Source: DCFW01 sp963790715
Lineage (GTDB): Bacteria > Bacteroidota > Bacteroidia > Bacteroidales > Bacteroidaceae
Assembly: GCA_963790715.1 (NCBI GenBank)
Contig: CAWBPN010000013.1
Span: 1 to 64,000 of the forward strand
DNA: 64,000 nucleotides
Direction of reading: 5' to 3'
Within the stretch, counting starts at the first letter, position 1, and each line of letters starts with the position of its first letter. The position numbers were made by a program, and so were the translations under genes. This document shows, in pieces, positions 42,307 through 51,663 of the stretch. Under the pieces are notes generated by a model. It saw only the letters and a list, made by a program, of their open reading frames with translations. It made no database searches and was not told the DNA's origin.

Positions 42307-43155
42307 ATGAAGAGGTTTTTCATATTGTTCTATCCGCTGTTGGTGCTTATTGCCATAGCATTGCTGTGCCTGTCGTCATGCATCAATGAGGACGACTCAC
42401 AATGCGTGCAGTATGCCATTACTCCGAAAGTGGTGGACGGCAACGGCAAGGCATTGCCCGATACGGTTGCCGGAAGGCTGCATGCTTACCTCTTCTTGAA
42501 CGGTAAATTCGACCATATCGTTACTGCCGAAAGCAACGGACGTTTCCTGTTGAGTTTCGACGGAAGCAAAAAAGCATCTCTTGTGATAGTGGGTTCGGGT
42601 GTCGACGGCACAAATGTGGCACAACCGTATTTCGGTGAAGACATCGATTCGGTTATGGTAAACACATCTTCGCCAGAAAGCATATACTACGGTCAATTCG
42701 ACTATACCTCGCAAGTTCATGATTCGCTAAAATCTGTGGAAGTAAAACTCGTAAACATGCATGCCACTCTTCGTGTTGCCGTTCGTGAACTGCACGAATA
42801 CTACGGCGACGGCAATTTCAGCGTTAAGCTGTCGGGATTGCACAATGCCTTGACATACGAAGGACGTATTGCAGGAGATTCCGTTGTCTACAATCCGAAA
42901 GCATCGTTCATAAATAATGAAGTTCTGCTGACCGATTCGGTGAACACTTTGCCAACGGCAAACAACGAGGCTGTAACGATAGGCATATATAAAGACGGAA
43001 CAAAGATATGGCAATCGTTTGATGACAGCGCAGGCAATCCTGTGAAACTAAATTCGGGCGACAATAAAGTGGTGACGATAGATTGCGGTTATCGCACGTT
43101 CGGATTTACGGTAGAGTCATGGAATGAATTCTTGCAAAGCGTGGATATGAAATGA
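42307..43155 (+). CDS. FimB/Mfa2-family pilus anchor
   Basis: 282 residues: signal with lipobox Cys in LLCLSSCINEDDSQC, then the Mfa2/FimB pattern (YAITPKVVDGNGKALPDTVA, GRLHAYLFLNGKFDHIV, MHATLRVAVRELHEYYGDGN, FSVKLSGLHNALTYEG). These proteins cap the pilus at the cell surface and limit its length. The stop overlaps the next start by 4 bases (ATGA), so translation is coupled to the tip protein. Confidence 0.85.
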   Translation: MKRFFILFYPLLVLIAIALLCLSSCINEDDSQCVQYAITPKVVDGNGKALPDTVAGRLHAYLFLNGKFDHIVTAESNGRFLLSFDGSKKASLVIVGSGVDGTNVAQPYFGEDIDSVMVNTSSPESIYYGQFDYTSQVHDSLKSVEVKLVNMHATLRVAVRELHEYYGDGNFSVKLSGLHNALTYEGRIAGDSVVYNPKASFINNEVLLTDSVNTLPTANNEAVTIGIYKDGTKIWQSFDDSAGNPVKLNSGDNKVVTIDCGYRTFGFTVESWNEFLQSVDMK

Positions 43156-45083
43156 TATCTGAATTAATAGAGATGATAAACGTATCTTATAATAAAAGAT
43201 ATAAAATAATACGTCATTTGACGGCTTCATTGTTTTTGCTTATGGCAATGGCAATATTTGTGTCATGTTCGGGAGATATGAATATGGGCATTAAAGGGAA
43301 TGCTACAGTTAGGATAACAATGAAAGTGCCACAGCAGAAAAATATATCTACAAGAACATCAAACCTTACGGGGAATGAAAGTAAGGTGAATGACTTGACG
43401 GTATTGATTTTTAATTCGGACAATCAACTGATAGGAGAGGGTTATGTGTCGGCACCATCGGCTGCAAACGATACTTATCAATTAACGGTAAATACGCGCA
43501 AGGCAGATAAGTGCACGATATATGCCGTGGCAAATGCCGGAGAGAATGCTTTCACCTCCGGAGATGTCAGCAATACGGTTAAAAGTGTTGGACATCCTAT
43601 AAATACTGTAGATGACTTTAAAAAAGCGTACTCCGAACTGAGTGCGGCTTCGTATATAGGTTCGCAAAGCGGAGCATTAATGGAGGGAGTGCTGAATAAT
43701 GAGAATATAGGTGCTGGCAACACCACATTAACCGATATTGTACCTCTGTATAGATTATGCACAATGATGAACTTCGACATCAAACCGGCGAGTGACATAC
43801 GGATAACAGGCTATCAATTGCATGAAGTGCCGATGAGTAGCTACATAGCCGACCGTACGAAAGAGACTTCTCCATTGTATAATCCGGATAACAAGTTCGG
43901 CGATTTCATTTCAGTAACGTTGCCAACTCCGATGGCAGGAGCGGAAGTAAAAGACACCTATTATATGTATGAAAATCTTGCCGGCACGGAAAACCAATCG
44001 GTTGATGCAAGGACTCGCAACACTTATGCTCTCGGAACGGCATCATACATAGATGTATATGCCGTCGGTCCCAATTGGAAGTCGACATACCGCATATATT
44101 TGGGAGGAACAGGCACGACGGATTACGGCAATTACAATATTTTGCGAAATTACAATTACACGTATACGATAAGTATATTAAGCAGTGGAGTGTATGATGT
44201 GCGGGTAACGTGTTATCCTGAATTGATAAATAATGCATCAGCTACAAGTTGGGGAAGCAACGGAGATGCCGGTAATGTGCCTACGGCAAAAGTAGGCGAT
44301 TATTATTTTAGTGACGGCAGTTGGGGCAAGTTAGCAGATCATGCCACGTCAACGGTTTATCCCATAGGGGTGATATTCAGCAATACACCGAGTGAAAATG
44401 ATAAAGCCCATGGTTGGACACATGGTTATGCCATGGCGTTGACAAATGCAAACACATCTTGTGTATGGAGTTTAGCAAATTCAAGTAATTCGTATTTAGA
44501 TGAAACAGGAGATACATATTCAGATTCACATGAAAGTTTCTCATATTACAATTATCAAGACAGTTATACAGATCTTGAAAAATATAAGGACGGATACAGT
44601 GAGACACAGGCAATAAAAAGCAGTGGAAAATTAGGCTATAATCAAACTGAATATCCTGCATTTTGGTATGCATTGAATTATGGAACAACTAATGAAAGCG
44701 GAACTACAAATTATGTTGCTCCAACAAATAATGCAAACAGTGGTTGGTATCTACCGAGTATAGGACAATGGTGTGATATATTTGCGAACTTAGGCAAAAT
44801 AACGTCAACACCTACGTCTGCTCCAGGATGGAGTTACTGGAGTGGTAACGCGAGTGCATGCGCAAGTAATATAAATAACATATTAAGTGCAATAAGTAGT
44901 TATACTAATCATGGATATGATTCTTTTTATATGAATAGCAATAATGAATTTTATTGGTCTTCTTCGGAAAATGGCAGTAATGCTGCGGGCAGCGTCGTCT
45001 TCTACAGTACTGGTGAGTTGGGCTTGAACTATAGCTTCCCTAAGTACGAATATTACATGGCGCGGGCAGTTGTCGCCTTTTAA
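43152..45083 (+). CDS. Pilus tip-type lipoprotein with C-terminal lectin-like domain, copy B
   Basis: 643 residues. Lipoprotein signal ends in AIFVSCSGD. The middle (ATVRITMKVPQQKNISTRTS, VNDLTVLIFNSDNQLIGEGY, ADRTKETSPLYN) resembles Mfa-type tip/shaft accessory proteins, different from copies A and C. From about residue 375 the lectin-like domain begins (KVGDYYFSDGSWGKLADHAT) and ends in NEFYWSSSE...YYMARAVVAF. A 23-bp block (44946-44968) before the variable end is identical to copy A (40775-40797). The last ~45 codons use more G/C-ending triplets than the rest of the gene. Confidence 0.75.
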   Translation: MISELIEMINVSYNKRYKIIRHLTASLFLLMAMAIFVSCSGDMNMGIKGNATVRITMKVPQQKNISTRTSNLTGNESKVNDLTVLIFNSDNQLIGEGYVSAPSAANDTYQLTVNTRKADKCTIYAVANAGENAFTSGDVSNTVKSVGHPINTVDDFKKAYSELSAASYIGSQSGALMEGVLNNENIGAGNTTLTDIVPLYRLCTMMNFDIKPASDIRITGYQLHEVPMSSYIADRTKETSPLYNPDNKFGDFISVTLPTPMAGAEVKDTYYMYENLAGTENQSVDARTRNTYALGTASYIDVYAVGPNWKSTYRIYLGGTGTTDYGNYNILRNYNYTYTISILSSGVYDVRVTCYPELINNASATSWGSNGDAGNVPTAKVGDYYFSDGSWGKLADHATSTVYPIGVIFSNTPSENDKAHGWTHGYAMALTNANTSCVWSLANSSNSYLDETGDTYSDSHESFSYYNYQDSYTDLEKYKDGYSETQAIKSSGKLGYNQTEYPAFWYALNYGTTNESGTTNYVAPTNNANSGWYLPSIGQWCDIFANLGKITSTPTSAPGWSYWSGNASACASNINNILSAISSYTNHGYDSFYMNSNNEFYWSSSENGSNAAGSVVFYSTGELGLNYSFPKYEYYMARAVVAF

Positions 45084-45321
45084 TCTATTTATATATATTT
45101 ATTTAAAATGAAATTGAAAATGAAAGAGGATATAATAAGTAAGGAAGTAAAAAGGAAGGAAGAAGAAATATGTAATGGCTTTATCCGAAGATTTATCACT
45201 GTATAAAGATTGTTTGGCTTTGCTCAACATAATCATTCCATTGACGAAAATTTCACTAGATTTTTAAGCTAATAGCAGTAATGAAAAGATAAAAGAGTTA
45301 GTAAGTTTTACAAAGTAGTAT

Positions 45322-47049
45322 ATGAATATTGATATAAGGAAAATATTAAATATAATAATAGGTATAATTTTGTTACCGATCGTAACGAGTTGCGTAAGCA
45401 ACACGGATATGTTGGAAAATAAATGTTATCCTTTGGCTGTTTCCGTTAAAGATAACGGTTTCGTTTCGTATAACAACAGTACGAAGGAAACGCGAACTAC
45501 CGACAACGGATATGCAACGACTTTTGCAAAAGATGACAAAATAGGATTGTATGTTGTCGATGGCAGTGGTAATATTCAAACAAATAATTTATGCCTTACA
45601 TACGACGGCACTGATTGGAATTATCCAACCGGTACGACGGTTTATTATGATAATACGTCAACGACTAAGTATTATGCATATTATCCATATCAAAGTACAT
45701 TGACAGGCACGGTAAATGCGAGTGCAACCGATGCCGCAGGTTTCTTTTCGGATGTTATAACAAAGTGGGCAGCAGCTTTACCCATGGATCAAAGTACGCA
45801 ATTCAAATATTCGGCTGCTGATTTAATGGTAGGGGATGGCACTGTAGGAGATCTGATAATGAATGCCACCAGACCGTTAACATTCAATATGAGTCACCAA
45901 ATGGGAATGGTTGAAATAAATATGCCTTATTATTATTTGTCAACAGATGCCAATTACAAATATGTCCCGGGGTTAGCATGGACAGGCATAACACCTTATT
46001 ATATATCGGGCACAACATATCATTGTTTAGTGCCGTCGGCAACTACAACAACAATAGCCGGTGAATATGCTCCGATGATAACAGTAAGTACGCCGACTAA
46101 TTTTTCTCAAGATGTAAATGTTGCCGCAGGCAAATATCAAACACTAAATGTAGACGGAGGGACTATCGGCACATCGTATACAATGAACATAGGAGATTAT
46201 TATTTGAATGACGGTAGTATTATTCCCAATGCCACAACAAATAAATATTTACTTTCCAAAGCTATTGGTGTAGTGTTTGACACCTCAACAAGTACAACGG
46301 ATCAAGGTTATGGTTGGAAACATGGTTATGTGATGGCATTAGCAAATGCGGCTACAAATTATATGGCTACAAAAACATGCATGTGGGCAGGAACAAATTA
46401 TCAATCAACTGATGAGGCAGGAGCTACATTCGGCAGTTTTATATATAAGGATTATAATTCAACCAATAGCAATGGAAGTTATACTTCATTTATTACTAAT
46501 AAAGACGGGTATAGTGAAACTCACGCAATAGGAAACAAATACTTATCTACACTTGAAACTGATCATCCGGCATTTTATTATGCTTTGAATTTTGGAACAT
46601 GGATAGAAAATACGACAGTCTCTTATGCTGCACCGAGCAACAGTAGCGGTTGGTTTTTACCGAGTATTGGACAATGGTGGGATATATTAATAAATTTGGG
46701 TGGAATGTCTACTACAGTTACAAGTAGTGGTGACGGATACTGTAACTGGATCAGCGGAGATATAAGTGGAGATACAAACAATTATTCATCATTATGTGCT
46801 ACTAACATAAATAAATATTTATCGGTAGTAAGCAGTTATGTTACACCTGATTTGTTTAGTAATAGTAATATGTCTTATGGGGATGGTAGCACTTTTTATA
46901 ATTATGGTGAATATTATTGGTGCGCGTCGGAGTATGGCAGTGAAAATATGTATGATGCTAATTTCTGCAGCAATGGCCTTTTGGCTTTGCATGGCACTGA
47001 TACGAAGATTAACGCTGTTTTTAAAGTTAGGTGTCTTCTTGCTTTCTGA
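45322..47049 (+). CDS. Mfa-like fimbrillin lipoprotein with C-terminal lectin-like domain, copy C
   Basis: 575 residues. Lipobox Cys in LLPIVTSCVSNTD. The N-terminal half belongs to the fimbrillin (Mfa_like_1) family: TTFAKDDKIGLYVVDGSGNI, STTKYYAYYPYQSTL, LTFNMSHQMGMVEINMPYYY. The second half is the lectin-like domain (NIGDYYLNDGSIIPNATTNK, DQGYGWKHGYVMALANAATN, SSGWFLPSIGQWWDILINLG, EYYWCASE and FKVRCLLAF at the end). It differs from A and B at nearly every exposed position of the last 45 residues. A 238-base gap separates it from copy B, so it may have its own promoter. Confidence 0.75.
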   Translation: MNIDIRKILNIIIGIILLPIVTSCVSNTDMLENKCYPLAVSVKDNGFVSYNNSTKETRTTDNGYATTFAKDDKIGLYVVDGSGNIQTNNLCLTYDGTDWNYPTGTTVYYDNTSTTKYYAYYPYQSTLTGTVNASATDAAGFFSDVITKWAAALPMDQSTQFKYSAADLMVGDGTVGDLIMNATRPLTFNMSHQMGMVEINMPYYYLSTDANYKYVPGLAWTGITPYYISGTTYHCLVPSATTTTIAGEYAPMITVSTPTNFSQDVNVAAGKYQTLNVDGGTIGTSYTMNIGDYYLNDGSIIPNATTNKYLLSKAIGVVFDTSTSTTDQGYGWKHGYVMALANAATNYMATKTCMWAGTNYQSTDEAGATFGSFIYKDYNSTNSNGSYTSFITNKDGYSETHAIGNKYLSTLETDHPAFYYALNFGTWIENTTVSYAAPSNSSGWFLPSIGQWWDILINLGGMSTTVTSSGDGYCNWISGDISGDTNNYSSLCATNINKYLSVVSSYVTPDLFSNSNMSYGDGSTFYNYGEYYWCASEYGSENMYDANFCSNGLLALHGTDTKINAVFKVRCLLAF

Positions 47050-47181
47050 TTTATTCATTAAATTAAGGTAAAGAAGATACAAATTAAAGAAGTACAAAAA
47101 ATGAAATAAAAAGATATTTTTTAGAATCGTTTTAGAATCGTTAAAAGCAATGTAGCCACAAACTACATATCGCTTTATAAG

Positions 47182-47216
47182 CTCTTCCCGTTGTGACTAA
47201 CGTGAAGAGTTTTTTT
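47182..47216 (+). terminator. Terminator of the pilus operon
   Basis: CTCTTC (47182-47187) pairs with GAAGAG (47204-47209), with inner CGTT/AACG, and is followed by a run of seven T. It is the only clear terminator between copy A and the ATPase gene. Confidence 0.75.
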
Positions 47217-47360
47217 ATTTTTATTTATCAGGTACAATACCGGTTTTATACCTATTAGAACATCGCCATATATAATTCTACGCGAATCTTTTTATCCATA
47301 ATACATGGTTTCACGCAAATATTTTATCAAAATAATTAAAACAAAATCTATGAGATAGAG

Positions 47361-47462
47361 GGTAAAAGTGTGTATATACACAAAAATATCCTATAGAAAC
47401 TTCCTCTGATCAGAATAAAAGTGTAATTTTGTAAGGTAAAAGTGTGTATATACACAAAAATA
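47361..47462. repeat. Two 28-bp perfect direct repeats with palindromic core upstream of the ATPase
   Basis: 47361-47388 and 47435-47462 are identical (starting GGTAAAAGTGTG and ending ACAAAAATA), 74 bases apart. Each holds the palindrome GTGTATATACAC. The second copy ends 9 bases before the ATPase start codon at 47472, a position suited to an operator or an RNA-level control. Confidence 0.8.
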
Positions 47463-47471
47463 CACTATGGC

Positions 47472-48725
47472 ATGGAGATTAAAAGAGAAAAGTATTTGAA
47501 AGAATTGCTTAGCAGTAAGCATAATGGACTGATTAAAGTGATAACCGGTTTGAGAAGAGTCGGCAAGTCTTATCTGCTGTTCAAAATATTTAAGCGCCAG
47601 CTACTTTCCGACGGGGTAAAAGAAGACCATATAATAGAAATGGCCTTAGATGATTTTTCTATGCGTGAATACCGCAATCCTGATAGGTTGTATGCTTTTG
47701 TCAAAGACAAAATTATCGACGAAGATAAGTATTACATACTGATTGACGAAGTTCAGATGCTTGACGATTTTGTTGATGTGCTAAACGGATTGCTTCACAT
47801 AAACAATGCTGATGTATATGTCACAGGTAGCAATGCGAGGTTCCTTTCTAAGGACATAGTGACCGAATTTCACGGACGTGGTACCCAGATACACATTAAT
47901 CCATTGTCCTTTAAAGAATTCATGACTGTTTTTAACGGCGACAGATACCTTGGATTGCAGCAATACATGCAATACGGTGGGCTTCCGATGGTAGTGTTAA
48001 CCGAAACCGACGAGAAGAAGGTGTTCTTGCTTAATGAACTGATAGATGAAACTTATATCCGCGACATCATTCTGCGTAACAAGGTACGGAATGATGCTGA
48101 ACTGCACGACCTGTTCAATATTATTGCCTCAAATATCGGATCTCTCACCAATCCCACAAAACTTTCGAATACATTTAAAAGTGAAAAGCATGTAGATATT
48201 ACGTCTGACACAATAAACCGTTACATAGAGTTCTTTAAGGATTCTTTCCTAATAGAGGAAACCACCCGGTATGATATAAAGGGGCGTAAGTATATTAACA
48301 CACCTCATAAATATTATTTCTCTGATATGGGACTGCGCAACGCCGTTCTCAACTTCCGGCAAATTGAGCCTTCACACATTATGGAAAATGTAATATACAA
48401 CGAGCTACGGCTGCGCGGATACAGAGTAGATGTCGGTATGATTGCACAATATGTGAAGGGCGAAAATGATAAGACACAACGTCGGCAGTTGGAAGTTGAC
48501 TTTGTTTGCAACAGAGGTTTTAAACGATATTATATTCAATCGGCATTGGAAATGCCTACAGAAGAGAAACGCCAACAAGAGTTCAATTCATTGCTACGTA
48601 TAGATGACGGTTTTAAGAAAATCGTTATAGTAGGCGGAATGTCTCCAACATACCAGAATGATAACGGCATTCTCATTTTAAATATCTACGACTTTCTAAT
48701 AAATGAGAATAGTTTGGATATATGA
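47472..48725 (+). CDS. AAA ATPase with DUF4143 domain
   Basis: 417 residues from ATG at 47472 (MEIKREKYLKELLSSKHNGL). The AAA_14 domain has Walker A GLRRVGKSYLLFKIF and Walker B KYYILIDEVQMLDDF, then VYVTGSNARFLSKDIVTEFH. The C-terminal DUF4143 domain carries HKYYFSDMGLRNAVLNFRQI and the nuclease-like EVDFVCNRGFKRYYIQSALE with PD-(D/E)xK-like spacing. Members are common accessory ATPases of unknown role in gut bacteria. An alternative GTG start at 47442 would lie inside the repeat and is less likely. Confidence 0.85.
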   Translation: MEIKREKYLKELLSSKHNGLIKVITGLRRVGKSYLLFKIFKRQLLSDGVKEDHIIEMALDDFSMREYRNPDRLYAFVKDKIIDEDKYYILIDEVQMLDDFVDVLNGLLHINNADVYVTGSNARFLSKDIVTEFHGRGTQIHINPLSFKEFMTVFNGDRYLGLQQYMQYGGLPMVVLTETDEKKVFLLNELIDETYIRDIILRNKVRNDAELHDLFNIIASNIGSLTNPTKLSNTFKSEKHVDITSDTINRYIEFFKDSFLIEETTRYDIKGRKYINTPHKYYFSDMGLRNAVLNFRQIEPSHIMENVIYNELRLRGYRVDVGMIAQYVKGENDKTQRRQLEVDFVCNRGFKRYYIQSALEMPTEEKRQQEFNSLLRIDDGFKKIVIVGGMSPTYQNDNGILILNIYDFLINENSLDI

Positions 48726-48854
48726 AATACACAGAGACGCACCTTGGTCTTTTAATTATTTCTGTCTGTAAAATAATCGGTACGATAAAAAACGGTTCGC
48801 ATTGCTGCAAACCGTCCCAAAATGAATCGAATGAGTTTTATAAAAAGCTAAAGA

Positions 48855-49088
48855 CTATTTCTTCGTAGCTTTAACTGCTTTCTTTGGAGCCTTTTTAGCT
48901 GTTGCAGCCTTTTTTGCTGTGGCCTTTTTCGTAGTAGCTTTAACCGATTTTTTAGCGGTTTTCTTCTCAGCTTTCTTAGCTGTTGTCTGTTCTACTTTTG
49001 CGGCTTTTTTAACCGGTTTAGCAGCATAAACATTGCCGAAGCACATCATGGCAGCAACAAAAGCTGCACTTAAGATAATCTTTTTCAT
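48855..49088 (-). CDS. Small exported lysine/alanine-rich (histone H1-like) protein
   Basis: 77 residues from ATG at 49088 (MKKIILSAAFVAAMMCFGNV, then YAAKPVKK). A typical signal peptide precedes a very basic low-complexity tail made of KKA, KKT and AKKA units (KATTKKATAKKAATAKKAPK). The composition is like bacterial histone H1 homologues, but those are cytoplasmic; here the signal peptide predicts export. Possibly binds LPS, teichoic-acid-like polymers or extracellular DNA. It lies alone between the ATPase and the AraC-type gene. Confidence 0.6.
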   Translation of the reverse strand: MKKIILSAAFVAAMMCFGNVYAAKPVKKAAKVEQTTAKKAEKKTAKKSVKATTKKATAKKAATAKKAPKKAVKATKK

Positions 49089-49211
49089 AACTGTAAATAT
49101 TAAATGGTTTTTTAATGTTTTGTTCTCTCTCTTGAACACAACAAAGATACCTCGTATATGATGAACCTGTAATTAGAGAACAGTTATAAAATTGTTATAA
49201 AATCATTAGAA

Positions 49212-50045
49212 TCAGGCAACTCCGCATGGGCACAATTTCCTGTACTCCGAAGGAGTAAGATTGGTGCTCTTCTTGAAAAATTTGCTGAAAAACGACTGGT
49301 TGGGGAAGTTCAGTTCATTGGCAATTTGCTGGATAGTCTTTCCTGTGGATTTCAGTTGTGCTTTTGCCTCCAAAATGATGTATTTGTTGATCCATCCATG
49401 AACGGTTTCTCCCGTGGCACTCTTCACAACAGTTGATAAATACTTTGGAGTGATGAACTGGTTGTCGGCATAGAATTCAACTTTGTGCTCATTATGGAAA
49501 TTGCTTTTCAATGATTTCAAAAACTTTTCGGCAATGTCGTTTTGCCTGTTCCTTTCTATGTTTAATAAAAGGTCATCCGACGGTATGATGCTTAACAGCC
49601 ACAGAAATATACTTGTAAACTGATGTCGTATAATATCGTTATAAAATTTTTGGCCATTCTGCTTTATGCAGTAGTCAATATATTGATAGCTCTTTAAAAA
49701 GAAACTGTAATCTTCATCTTTTAGATGCAGTACTTTGTTCTTCTGCATTGCATCGGATATGCTCATCAGTTGCGGCACATCGTTGAAAATAATTTCTTCA
49801 AAAAGAGTCTTGTTGATATACAATATATAACATTCAAAATCGTCGGAACAAGTTATCAAATGTGATTGCGCACTTGAATTTATGATTACGGAATCATGCA
49901 TTACCAATGAACACTCTGCGTAATTTAAGTCAATGGTACATGAACCTGATGTGATAAGTCCTAATACGGCATAACATTTGTTATTACAGATATTATTCCA
50001 TCTTTCTCTATTCTGCCTTCTTAATACTTCAACTTTTATTTCCAT
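49212..50045 (-). CDS. AraC-family transcriptional regulator
   Basis: 277 residues: an N-terminal sensor part resembling a cupin (CYAVLGLITSGSCTIDLNYA, NSSAQSHLITCSDDFECYIL) and a C-terminal double HTH (LKSTGKTIQQIANELNFPNQ, SFFSKFFKKSTNLTPSEYRK). It is the last gene of the minus-strand efflux group, 39 bases after the MFS stop, and probably controls it. Three direct repeats upstream of that operon (54293-54345) could be its sites. Confidence 0.85.
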   Translation of the reverse strand: MEIKVEVLRRQNRERWNNICNNKCYAVLGLITSGSCTIDLNYAECSLVMHDSVIINSSAQSHLITCSDDFECYILYINKTLFEEIIFNDVPQLMSISDAMQKNKVLHLKDEDYSFFLKSYQYIDYCIKQNGQKFYNDIIRHQFTSIFLWLLSIIPSDDLLLNIERNRQNDIAEKFLKSLKSNFHNEHKVEFYADNQFITPKYLSTVVKSATGETVHGWINKYIILEAKAQLKSTGKTIQQIANELNFPNQSFFSKFFKKSTNLTPSEYRKLCPCGVA

Positions 50046-50083
50046 GATTATAAAAATTTATGTTGTTATACTTGAGTACTATT

Positions 50084-51661
50084 TTAATTCTGATTTTTTA
50101 TTGTTTCCGTTTTCTTGTTGTTCTTTACCATGACTAACAGGAATAACGAAATTAGTGCCAAAACGGCTAAAATTCTAAATGAAGAAAGGTAACTTAATAA
50201 CGTTGATTGCTTTAAAACATCTAAACTGAATATTTTGTAGCAAATGGTGTTAGCGCTATCAGCATTATAACCCATTCCCTGAATCACATGTGAAATCCCG
50301 GCCATTGCACTGCTGCTGTTTGGCGCATATTGAGTGATGTCGTTTGACAATAACGCTTGAAATGATGCCTGTGCATTGCTGATATGTGTGGCAATTAAAG
50401 CAATACCGACGGCACTACCCAGTTGTTTTGCCATATTTGCAAGTCCGGCACCTTGTCCCAAATCGGCACCTGAAAGCCCTTCTATCGACATCATTATGAC
50501 CGGCATCATGAACAGTCCTACTCCTAATCCTCTGAATAACATAGGGTAAAATAATCCCCACCATGATGAATCGGGTGATTGGAAGCACATCCATGCACCG
50601 AAAATAGCAGTACTTAAAAGTCCGTATGCCATCAATGTCTTAGGATTTGTACCTTTTGCCATCATTTTTTGGCATATATTCATTCCTACAATAGACATTA
50701 CAGCTCCTGGTAACATAGACATTCCGCACATTGTTGCCGTCCATCCCAAATCCAATTGTACCATCAACGGAAATGAATAAATCGCGATATAAAGTATTGC
50801 TCCCATCATGAAATTGAAGAAGAAACCTAACGCCAAGTTACGATGTTTCAATAACTTTATGTTTACGGCAGGAATTTTAGTGGTAAGTTCAATTATTATA
50901 AAGGTAATTAATCCTACAGCTGCTATAATGCTGAAAGCTATTATATTCTTGTCATCGAACCAGTTTTTGGAGTTGCCGTCTTCAAGTACGTATTGTAGGC
51001 TTCCTATGCCTATTGCAAGGAATATAATTCCAACCCAGTCGATATTGCTTTTCCGGTCAGGATTCTTTGTCCCCGAAACTACCATCCATGAAGATGCGGC
51101 GGCCAATAATCCTAGAGGTACATTTATAAAAAATATCCAATTCCACGAATAATTATCTGCTATGAACCCTCCTAATGTAGGGCCAAGAGCAGGACCTACT
51201 GATATGCCTATACCATATATAACGCTTGCCAAGCCTAGCTTTTCAGGAGGAAATGCCGATGCCAGTATGGTTTGAGATTGCGTCATCAAAGCTCCTCCTC
51301 CCAATCCTTGTATGCAACGCCAAAGTATAAGTTGCCACAATTCAGTGGAATAGCCGCACATCAGCGATGCAAAAGTGAAGATTAATATTGATACGGTGAA
51401 GTAATTCTTTTGCCCGAATAGTTCGGATAACATACCGCTCAACGGTATGATAATCACATTGGATATGGCATAAGCGGTGATAATCCAAGCCACATCGGTG
51501 GTAGAAGCCCCGACACTTCCGGCTATATGTCGCAAACATACGTTTACTACTGTGGAATCAATCATCTGAAGCAAAGATGCGGTTATGCAGGTTGCTACTA
51601 TTATTGCTCTCTTTAGCCCGGTTGGGTAGCTTATGTTTTCTAAAGCTATTGCTCCTTCCAT
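50084..51661 (-). CDS. DHA2-family (EmrB/QacA-like) 14-helix MFS efflux transporter
   Basis: 525 residues with about 14 hydrophobic segments. Marks of the DHA2 family are TASLLQMIDSTVVNVCLRHI (motif D1), the motif A-like GMLSELFGQKNYF, WRCIQGLGGGALMTQSQTIL and motif C GIGISVGPALGPTLGGFIAD. Proton-driven export of drugs or lipophilic compounds is expected. It starts 2 bases after the adaptor gene stop and should form the inner-membrane part of an EmrAB-TolC-like pump. Confidence 0.9.
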   Translation of the reverse strand: MEGAIALENISYPTGLKRAIIVATCITASLLQMIDSTVVNVCLRHIAGSVGASTTDVAWIITAYAISNVIIIPLSGMLSELFGQKNYFTVSILIFTFASLMCGYSTELWQLILWRCIQGLGGGALMTQSQTILASAFPPEKLGLASVIYGIGISVGPALGPTLGGFIADNYSWNWIFFINVPLGLLAAASSWMVVSGTKNPDRKSNIDWVGIIFLAIGIGSLQYVLEDGNSKNWFDDKNIIAFSIIAAVGLITFIIIELTTKIPAVNIKLLKHRNLALGFFFNFMMGAILYIAIYSFPLMVQLDLGWTATMCGMSMLPGAVMSIVGMNICQKMMAKGTNPKTLMAYGLLSTAIFGAWMCFQSPDSSWWGLFYPMLFRGLGVGLFMMPVIMMSIEGLSGADLGQGAGLANMAKQLGSAVGIALIATHISNAQASFQALLSNDITQYAPNSSSAMAGISHVIQGMGYNADSANTICYKIFSLDVLKQSTLLSYLSSFRILAVLALISLFLLVMVKNNKKTETIKNQN

Positions 51662-51663
51662 TT

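Larger units (their letters stand above)
47050..47471. other. Intergenic region with terminator and a direct repeat
   Basis: About 420 bases without a gene. Left part: two copies of TTTAGAATCGTT (about 47120-47143). Middle: the operon terminator (47182-47216). Right part: two 28-bp direct repeats with a palindromic core, just before the ATPase gene. Confidence 0.6.

Noticed and set aside
35045..47049. Diversity-generating retroelement with its own reverse transcriptase in the pilus locus
   Set aside because: The targets look DGR-like, but none of the frames in the window shows reverse-transcriptase motifs (no Y-x-DD) and no separate template repeat was seen; only the target side is claimed.
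47361..47462. CRISPR-like array
   Set aside because: Only two 28-bp copies, one 46-base interval, a palindromic core and no cas genes nearby.
48792..48815. ACGGTT/AACCGT hairpin as terminator of the ATPase gene
   Set aside because: The stem is only 6 bp and no T run follows on either strand.
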